A DNA stretch of 64,000 nucleotides, from positions 7,200,001-7,264,000 of the forward strand of contig NZ_FNSM01000001.1 of NCBI RefSeq assembly GCF_900105415.1. Reading direction: 5' to 3'. This DNA comes from Streptomyces sp. TLI_105 (GTDB taxonomy: Bacteria > Actinomycetota > Actinomycetes > Streptomycetales > Streptomycetaceae). Below the pieces are notes generated by a model. That model was not told where the DNA came from, searched no databases, and saw nothing but the letters and a program-made list of their open reading frames with translations. The position numbers and the translations under genes were made by a program. Below, piece after piece: positions 58,025-64,000 of the stretch (its first letter is position 1; each line of letters begins with the position of its first letter).

Positions 58025-59271
58025 CGCCCCGTCCCCGCGCCGGCCGCAGCTGCCGCCACCCGGTCGCCCGCCCGGTCCGCGCGCCGGGCCAGGGACACGA
58101 CGCCGGCGAGCCGCTCGATGGCCGCCGGAACGTCCCAGTCCTCGCGGCGCAGCCCCGCAAGCGTCGTCGCCGGTGCGACCACCAGGTCCGGGGCTCCCGA
58201 CTCCAGGGCCCGCGCCAGCAGTGCCCACGCCGCGTCCCAGCGGGCCTTCTCCGGGCGCCGGCCGACCGCCTCGACGACCCCTTCGAGGGCCGCTTGGCGG
58301 CGGTCTCCGCGCTCGGGCAGCTCGGCCCCCTCGGGGTCGGCGAGGAGAAGTTCGGGATCCGGGAGGTCCATCCGGTCGATCCAGGCCAGGAGTTCGAGCC
58401 CCGGCCCGTCCCCGACGGCCCCTCTCACCAGCTGCGAGAGCACGTCCCGCGAGACACCCGCGGCGGTCGCGAAGGCGATGAGCCGCAGCGCCATCTCCCA
58501 GCTCCGGGGCGAGGGCCAGGGGCCGCCCCGCAGCGCCTCGCCGCCGGGCAGCCGGTGGACGAGCGCCGGGCGCGCCGTCAGCAGACCGCAGACCGCCCGC
58601 CGGGCGACCTCCACGGCCTCCGTCAGTCTCGCGGGGTCGAGACGGGGGAGCGTGGCACGCGGCCAGACGCCCCCGAGGCCGCGGACCACGACCTCGGCGT
58701 CGTGCGCCCACCGCAGATGGACGAAGCGGTTGGCGAGCGGCGGACTCAGCTCCCAGCCGTCGGCGGCCGAGGACCGCGGATTGGCGGCGGCGACGATCCG
58801 CACGTCGGGCGGGAGGACCAGCGTCCCGATCCGGCGCTCCAGGACGAGCCGGAGCAGGGCCGCTTGGACGGCCGGGGGAGCGGTGGACAGCTCGTCCAGG
58901 AACAGCAGGCCCCGGCCGGCGCGGACCAGACGCACGGCCCACTCCGGCGGTGCCATCGGCACACCCTGTTCCGCGGGGTCGTCCCCGAGGACGGGCAGGC
59001 CGGAGAAGTCGGTGGGTTCGTGCACGCTCGCGATGACCGTGGTCAGCGGCAGGTCGAGCGAGGCGGCGAGCTGGGTCAGGGCCGCGGTCTTGCCGATGCC
59101 CGGCTCACCCCACAGGAGCACCGGCAGATCGGCGGCGACCGCAAGGGTCAGCGCCTCCAGCTGCGGATCGGGTCGGGGCTCGGTGTCGGTGTCGCGCAGG
59201 AGGGACAACAGGGCGGCGGAGACGTCGAGTTCGTCGGAGGAGGCCGGGGCGGAGGGCAGGGGTGCGGGCAT
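58021..59271 (-). CDS. MoxR-type AAA+ ATPase
   Basis: 416 residues. VLLWGEPGIGKTAAL is Walker A, GRGLLFLDELSTAPP Walker B, VRIVAAANPRSSAADGW the sensor-1 region and LSPPLANRFVHLRW the arginine-finger/box VII region. MoxR ATPases remodel or insert cofactors into partners, often VWA proteins. It is coupled to the DUF2201 gene. The third gene of the set ends 83 bp upstream. Confidence 0.9.
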   Translation of the reverse strand: MPAPLPSAPASSDELDVSAALLSLLRDTDTEPRPDPQLEALTLAVAADLPVLLWGEPGIGKTAALTQLAASLDLPLTTVIASVHEPTDFSGLPVLGDDPAEQGVPMAPPEWAVRLVRAGRGLLFLDELSTAPPAVQAALLRLVLERRIGTLVLPPDVRIVAAANPRSSAADGWELSPPLANRFVHLRWAHDAEVVVRGLGGVWPRATLPRLDPARLTEAVEVARRAVCGLLTARPALVHRLPGGEALRGGPWPSPRSWEMALRLIAFATAAGVSRDVLSQLVRGAVGDGPGLELLAWIDRMDLPDPELLLADPEGAELPERGDRRQAALEGVVEAVGRRPEKARWDAAWALLARALESGAPDLVVAPATTLAGLRREDWDVPAAIERLAGVVSLARRADRAGDRVAAAAAGAGTGR

Positions 59272-59354
59272 GGGAGATCACCTGGGGGAGAAGAGAGGGA
59301 ACGGGTCAGGGAGGAGAGAGGAGCCGGGTTTCCGTCAGCGGGGCGTGGAGTCCG

Positions 59355-60797
59355 TCAGCGGGACGCAGAAGGGAAAGCGGACGTCGCGTGGCGCGGGTGC
59401 GCGCCACGCGTGCGCGTGCGGCGGCTGTCCGGACGCGTCCGGCGCGGGGGTACGGGGAGGGGCACGGGCTCGCGGCCGGGTGCGGGGCCGATGAGCCCGG
59501 CCCGGTAGAGCCCGTACGTGACGCGCCGCCGCGCCGCCGTCTCGAGCGCGTCCCGGAGAGCGCCGTCGCGCAGCAGTGCGGCGGGACCGAGCAGGCCCTC
59601 GACGACGGCCAGCGCTCCGGCGACGTCACCGTGGACGAGCCGTTCCCGGACACCGGTCAGGCAGTCCGGGCGCCGGTGAGCCTCGTCCACGGCCCGCACG
59701 CAGGGCAGCGCGCTGCCGGTCAGCGCCACGAGGAGCTCCTCGCGCCTGAGTTCGGCCGGATCGTGGTCGAGCGGGGTCAGTACGCCGTCGACCAGGCCGA
59801 TCCGATGCCGGGCGCCCCGGCACTCCACGAGGCGCGGCGCGCCCGCCGCATCGGACGGCCGGGGTGGACCGGGCGGCACGTGGCCGGGTACGAGCGCGGC
59901 GGCGACCAGCGGATGCAGCTGCCCGGCCTCGACGAGGCCGGCGCGCAGCAGTTCCAGATCGGGCGGCAGCCAGGTGGCCGCGTCCGGCAGGACGGGCACC
60001 GTGGCGAAGTCGCGTCGGGCGGGGGCGGGCCGCAGCGCGGGCCGGGAGGATCCGCGCGTCCCGGACGGGTCGGCGTCCAGGAGGAACCGGTGCCCCTTGC
60101 CCAGGCGTACGGCCACCGGGCCCGCGGGTCGCCCCTCGGCGCGCAGCAGGATCGCCGCCTCCTCAGGCCACCGGTCCACGGCGTGGCGGAGCCCGCCGTG
60201 AGCCGGATCCTGGTCCGGCGAAGGGAGTTCGCGGGCCGGGCCGTCGGCCCCGCAGCGGCTGCGCAGTTCACCGGCCCGACTCGCGTCCCAGAGATGGCGG
60301 TGCAGGTCGAGCCGGAACCGTGGGTGCGGGTGGGGGTGCGGGTGGTGGGACGCGGGGCCGGCGCCGGACGCCGACCGGCCCCAGAGCGTGAGGCTGATCC
60401 GCTGCCCGGAGTCGGCCCAGGCGGGCACGGTCCGGACCACCAGGTGCACGGCGCCCGTACCGTCGTGTCCCCCGGTGCCGTACCGGGCGAGGGCGACGGT
60501 GAGGCCCGGGCGCAGCAGCCCGTCCGGAGCGGTCCTCGGCATGTGCCAGCGCAGCAGGTCCGGGGCCAGCCGGCGCAGATCGGCCCGCACGCGGGCCGCG
60601 AGTTCCGCGCCGTGACCGCGGGCGAGAGCGCGCAGGTCGAGATCGACGTCGACGTGCGCGGCGGCGCAGGCCCCCGCCCAGTCCCCGGCCCGACGGCGGG
60701 CTGTCGCGGTCTCGATCATGGAAGGCGGCACGGCGAACTCGCGCACGCGCAGCCAGCGGGAGAGGGGAGAGTCCTCGTACGCGGAGGGAGTGGCCAT
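59355..60797 (-). CDS. Unknown protein linked to the MoxR/DUF2201 pair
   Basis: 480 residues from ATG 60797 (AGGTGAG five to six bases upstream). Soluble, with no motif I can place. RWLRVREFAVPPSMIETATA opens it, and a HHPHPHPHP tract near residue 155 and LHRHLWDAS follow. The C-terminus is a basic, proline-rich tail. Order and spacing suggest an operon of this gene, MoxR ATPase, then metallopeptidase-VWA. It may be the substrate or adaptor of the ATPase, which is inference. Confidence 0.75.
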   Translation of the reverse strand: MATPSAYEDSPLSRWLRVREFAVPPSMIETATARRRAGDWAGACAAAHVDVDLDLRALARGHGAELAARVRADLRRLAPDLLRWHMPRTAPDGLLRPGLTVALARYGTGGHDGTGAVHLVVRTVPAWADSGQRISLTLWGRSASGAGPASHHPHPHPHPRFRLDLHRHLWDASRAGELRSRCGADGPARELPSPDQDPAHGGLRHAVDRWPEEAAILLRAEGRPAGPVAVRLGKGHRFLLDADPSGTRGSSRPALRPAPARRDFATVPVLPDAATWLPPDLELLRAGLVEAGQLHPLVAAALVPGHVPPGPPRPSDAAGAPRLVECRGARHRIGLVDGVLTPLDHDPAELRREELLVALTGSALPCVRAVDEAHRRPDCLTGVRERLVHGDVAGALAVVEGLLGPAALLRDGALRDALETAARRRVTYGLYRAGLIGPAPGREPVPLPVPPRRTRPDSRRTRTRGAHPRHATSAFPSASR

Positions 60798-60916
60798 CAG
60801 CACTCACCTTTTGCGGACGGGACCCCCGATCTGTGAAGGGAGTGAGTCGTCATCGCGATCATCGTACGACCTCCTGGCGTCGGGGGCACGGCCTTTTCCG
60901 CGCGGGAGGCCCGTGC

Positions 60917-63900
60917 CTACCGGCCGGGGCCGTCGCCCGGTCCGTCACCCGTGCCGGCCAGCCCGTCGCGTGCCCGGGCGTACTGCTGGGGGTGGTCCCC
61001 GGCGCCGGGGAGGGAGAGGGCGGTGCGGAACTCCCGGTGTGCCTCCGCGCGGCGGCCCGCTGCCGCGTAGGTGTCGCCGAGGCGGATGCGGATCTCCATC
61101 TCCAGCCAGGTGCTGGTGTGTTCGGTGAGCGTGGACAGGGCCTCGTGGTGGGTGTCGACGGCCGCGCGCAGCCGGCCCCGCCCGTGCTCGGCGGCGGCGA
61201 GCCGCGACAGTGCCGCCGCGCGCAGCGTCACGTCCCCCGCCCCCTCCGCGAGGTCGACCGCCCGCCGCAGCAGGGCGGCGCTCTCCGCGGGACGGCCGAG
61301 CGCGAGGTGGGCGTCGGCGACGAAGCACAGGGACTGGGCGATCGTCCGGGGCCGGCCGTTCTTCTCGGCGAGGGCGAGGGCCGCGCCGTAGTGGTCGAGG
61401 GCCTCCTCGTGCCGTCCCCGCAGGGCGTGGATCGCGCCGAGGTTGCAGGTCGAGACCCCCGTCAGCCAGTCGTCGCCGAGGCCGGCGGCCAGCTCCAGGG
61501 CCCGGCGCAGGAGGCCGACGGCCTCCTCGACCCGGCCCAGCGGCCACAGCGCGACGCCCGTCCCGGCGATCGCCCGGGCCTCGTTCCGCGGATCGCCCTG
61601 CCCACGGGCGTGCCGCAGGGCCTCCGTGAACCACGTGTGCGCCTGCCGGAACCGCCCCCGGTGGATGTCGACGACCCCCATGCAGGTGCGCAGCGCGGAG
61701 CGGAGCCCCCGGTCGTCGGCCAGGTCCGCGCACGGCAGCGCGAGTTCCAGCGCGGCACGTGCCTCAGGGTGGTGGCCCTGCCGGAGCTGGTGGTCGACCA
61801 GGGCCTCCGCGAGCAGACAGGCGTGGTCGTACGCGCCCGAGGCGGCGGCTGAGGCCACCACGTCGAGCAGTTCTCCGCCGGCCGCGTCCAGCCACTCCGA
61901 GGCCTCCCGCTGGCCGCCGAAGGGAGAACCGGCCGCGCCGGGGGCGGTCGGGAAGGTCTCGGGACCCCAGTCGCCCGCCATCCGGCCGGCCGCGGTGTAG
62001 AGCCGCAGGACGGCCGCGCGGTCCGCGGCCGCCTCCTCCGGCGCCGCGGCGGCGAGCTGCCGCGCATGGGCCCGGACGAGATCGTGCAGCCGGTAGCGGC
62101 CCGGATGCGGCTCCTGGAGCAGGCTCGCGTCGACCAGGTCCTCCAGGATCCCCTCGGCGTGCGCACGGGGACGGCCCAGCACGGCGGCCAGGCCGAGACC
62201 GTCGAAACGGACGGTCGGTACCGCCCCCAACGCCCGGAAACCCCGCCGCAATTCGGGTTCCAGCCGGTCGTACGAGAGCCGGAAGGCGGCCTCCACGCTG
62301 CGGTCCTCCGCCCGCAGCTCGCCGAGACCGCGCACGTCGTCCGACATCCGCCCGGCCAGGAACGCCAGGGTCCACGACGGGCGGTTCTGCAGCCGGGCGC
62401 TCGCGATCCGCAGGGCCAGCGGCAGACCGGCGCAGCGCCGGGCGAGTTCCAGGGCGGCCTCGGGCTCCCGGTCCGCCCGCGACTCCCCGAGGAGCGTGCG
62501 CAGCAGACCGACCGCGTCACCGGTGCCCAGCGGCTCCACGGTGAGCCGCACATCGGCGTCCAGGCCGGGCAGGCGCTGCCGACCCGCCACGAGGACGCGG
62601 CTTCCCGGCCCCGCGGGCAGCAGCGGACGGACCTGCTCGGCGCTCCGGGCGCCGTCCACGACGAGCAGCAGCCGCAGCCCGCTGGTGGCCGCGCGCCAGG
62701 CCGTGACCAGGTCCGCCAGGCCGTCCCCCGCATCCATGTCGCCCGCATCCGAGGGGAGTTCCTCGCCCGCGCCCCGTACCGTGCGGAGCAGCCGGCGCAG
62801 GGCCCGGTGCGGGCCGGCGCTCTCGTCTGCGGCGCCGTACGCCTCCAGATCCACGAACAGGCACCCGTCGGGGTGCTCGTCGGACAGCGCCCACGCGGCC
62901 CGCACGACCAGAGCGGTCTTGCCGACGCCCGCCGTCCCGTCCAGGGTCATCACGGACACCGCTCCCGGGTGCGCGGCGGCGGTGAGAACCGCGAGCTCCG
63001 CCTCGCGCCCCACCAGGCAGGCGATGTCTCCGGGGAGTTCGTTGCGCCGGGGGCGGGGGAGCCCGACACCGGACCGAACGGATTCGTCGCCGTTCCCGTC
63101 CTCGCCGGGGAGGGCCGGCCCTGCGGTGTCCCCGCCCGCGCCGGGACGGGCCGGTCCTTCGCCGTTCCCGTCCTTACCGGTGCGGGCCGGTTGTTCGGTG
63201 TGTCCGTCCCCGCCGGTGCGGGCCGGTTGTTCGGGGGCCCCGTTCCCGCCACGCCCGCCGTGCTCCGGCGGCGCGTCCCCCACCCCGGGTGCGGCCGACC
63301 CCCGGGGCCCCGGCACCCGGCCGAGGAGCAGGGCGTCGTCGCGGCGCAGGACGGCCTGGTGGACGCGTCGCAGGTCCTCGCCGGGTTCCACGCCCAGCTC
63401 GTCGAGGAGGCGGGCGCGGGTCTCCCCGTAGACGGCCAGCGCCTCGGCCTGGCGGCCGCTGCCGTACAGCGCGCGCATCCGGAGGGCGGCGAGGGGCTCG
63501 TCGTACGGGAGGGCCAGCGGCGCCGCCATGAGGCCGTCCAGGGCCTCCGCGTGGCGCCCGAGCAGGACGAGGCACTCCGCGTGCTCCTGGTGCAGGGCGC
63601 GGCGCAGCCGTGCGAGCCGCTGCCGCTCGGTGTCCGCGAGCGGCCCCGGCAGACCGGGCAGGGGCTCGCCACGGAGCAGCGCCAGCGCCCGGCCGCCCGC
63701 GTCGAGGGCGGCGACGAGGTCACCCGAGGCCTTCGCCCGCCGGCCGCGGGCCGCTTGCTCGGCGAGCTCGGCGAGGTCGGTGCGGGCCCCGCCGGGCTCG
63801 AAGCGGTAGCCGCCGCGCCCGCCGCCGATCACCGACCGGTCCGGCCCGGAGTCCGGCGCGTCCAGTGCCCTGCGGAGCGCGTACACGTAGCTGGGCAGGA

Positions 63901-64000
63901 CGCGGTGGCCCGTGCCCGGCGGTTCGGCGCCCCACACGTCGTCGAGGAGCTGCCGGTACGTCACGAAGCCCGGGGCGCGCAGGACCAGGGCGGCGAGCAC
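60917..64000 (-). CDS. AfsR/SARP-like regulator with BTAD, NB-ARC and TPR domains (5' end outside window)
   Basis: The frame is open at the right edge, so part of the N-terminal OmpR-type DNA-binding domain is missing; YRQLLDDVWG and LPSYVYALRRAL remain. BTAD helices follow (about 75-205 of the visible part), then a repetitive Gly/Pro linker with EQPARTG-DG units, then NB-ARC with Walker A TLDGTAGVGKTALVV and LLLVVDGARS, and C-terminal TPRs (AIHALRGRHEEALDHYGAAL and relatives). AfsR-like proteins integrate signals to activate secondary metabolism. It is 15 kb from the PKS genes, so any link is open. Confidence 0.9.
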   Translation of the reverse strand: MLAALVLRAPGFVTYRQLLDDVWGAEPPGTGHRVLPSYVYALRRALDAPDSGPDRSVIGGGRGGYRFEPGGARTDLAELAEQAARGRRAKASGDLVAALDAGGRALALLRGEPLPGLPGPLADTERQRLARLRRALHQEHAECLVLLGRHAEALDGLMAAPLALPYDEPLAALRMRALYGSGRQAEALAVYGETRARLLDELGVEPGEDLRRVHQAVLRRDDALLLGRVPGPRGSAAPGVGDAPPEHGGRGGNGAPEQPARTGGDGHTEQPARTGKDGNGEGPARPGAGGDTAGPALPGEDGNGDESVRSGVGLPRPRRNELPGDIACLVGREAELAVLTAAAHPGAVSVMTLDGTAGVGKTALVVRAAWALSDEHPDGCLFVDLEAYGAADESAGPHRALRRLLRTVRGAGEELPSDAGDMDAGDGLADLVTAWRAATSGLRLLLVVDGARSAEQVRPLLPAGPGSRVLVAGRQRLPGLDADVRLTVEPLGTGDAVGLLRTLLGESRADREPEAALELARRCAGLPLALRIASARLQNRPSWTLAFLAGRMSDDVRGLGELRAEDRSVEAAFRLSYDRLEPELRRGFRALGAVPTVRFDGLGLAAVLGRPRAHAEGILEDLVDASLLQEPHPGRYRLHDLVRAHARQLAAAAPEEAAADRAAVLRLYTAAGRMAGDWGPETFPTAPGAAGSPFGGQREASEWLDAAGGELLDVVASAAASGAYDHACLLAEALVDHQLRQGHHPEARAALELALPCADLADDRGLRSALRTCMGVVDIHRGRFRQAHTWFTEALRHARGQGDPRNEARAIAGTGVALWPLGRVEEAVGLLRRALELAAGLGDDWLTGVSTCNLGAIHALRGRHEEALDHYGAALALAEKNGRPRTIAQSLCFVADAHLALGRPAESAALLRRAVDLAEGAGDVTLRAAALSRLAAAEHGRGRLRAAVDTHHEALSTLTEHTSTWLEMEIRIRLGDTYAAAGRRAEAHREFRTALSLPGAGDHPQQYARARDGLAGTGDGPGDGPGR

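Overview
The window looks like Streptomyces chromosome. Coding DNA is mostly very GC-rich, GTG starts and ATGA/GTGA stop-start overlaps are common, and the gene content is typical of the genus: TetR and AfsR-type regulators, ECF sigma factors, a GH18 chitinase with a DasR-like operator, and RsbW/STAS-type regulators. This is inferred from sequence features; no database search was possible.

Layout. Positions 1-7.1 kb hold a 3'-incomplete GT2/GtrA glycosyltransferase, a TetR regulator with a repetitive acidic tail, and three tandem alpha/beta-hydrolases. Positions 6.7-8.7 kb are scarred: a Tn3-type transposase remnant, a small phosphatase, two coupled small ORFs and a broken aminotransferase. 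Positions 8.7-11.8 kb carry a GNAT protein, a DUF1707/LiaF-like protein coupled to a TetR regulator with a clear palindromic operator, and a methyltransferase.

Positions 11.8-19.2 kb are bounded by two paralogous secreted proteins whose roughly 100-bp upstream regions are also conserved. Between them lie an initiator tRNA-Met gene, at least five gene or IS remnants, a tandem VOC protein, a STAS/winged-helix pair and an RsbW-like ATPase with a sigma-B-type promoter. This resembles an eroded tRNA-proximal insertion zone.

Positions 19.2-45.5 kb form the centrepiece, a modular PKS-NRPS cluster read mainly on the minus strand. The PKS at 35977-45465 is KSQ-AT(methylmalonyl)-ACP then KS-AT(malonyl)-DH-ER-KR-ACP. 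It should hand over through matching docking ends to the hybrid at 22644-35837: KS-AT(mm)-DH-KR-ACP, KS-AT(mm)-DH(defective)-ACP, Cy-A(Cys)-PCP-TE. The collinear prediction is a propionate-started 2,4-dimethyl-3-oxonon-4-enoyl chain condensed with cysteine and cyclised to a thiazoline-4-carboxylic acid. A flavin monooxygenase coupled to a 146-aa protein of unknown function lies downstream, and an acyl-CoA ligase is convergent to them. The chain resembles thiotetronate (thiolactomycin-type) precursors, but no P450 or resistance ketosynthase gene occurs in the window.

Positions 45.7-64 kb are mostly housekeeping or regulatory: an ECF sigma factor coupled to a cysteine-rich membrane protein, a MocR regulator divergent from an MFS pump, a PRC-barrel protein, a lipoprotein/micro-ORF/DUF6766 chain, a YihY-type membrane protein with no normal start codon for its full coding frame, a chitinase, an amidase, a second ECF sigma operon, a MoxR/metallopeptidase-VWA/unknown three-gene set, and the C-terminal part of an AfsR-like regulator running off the right edge.
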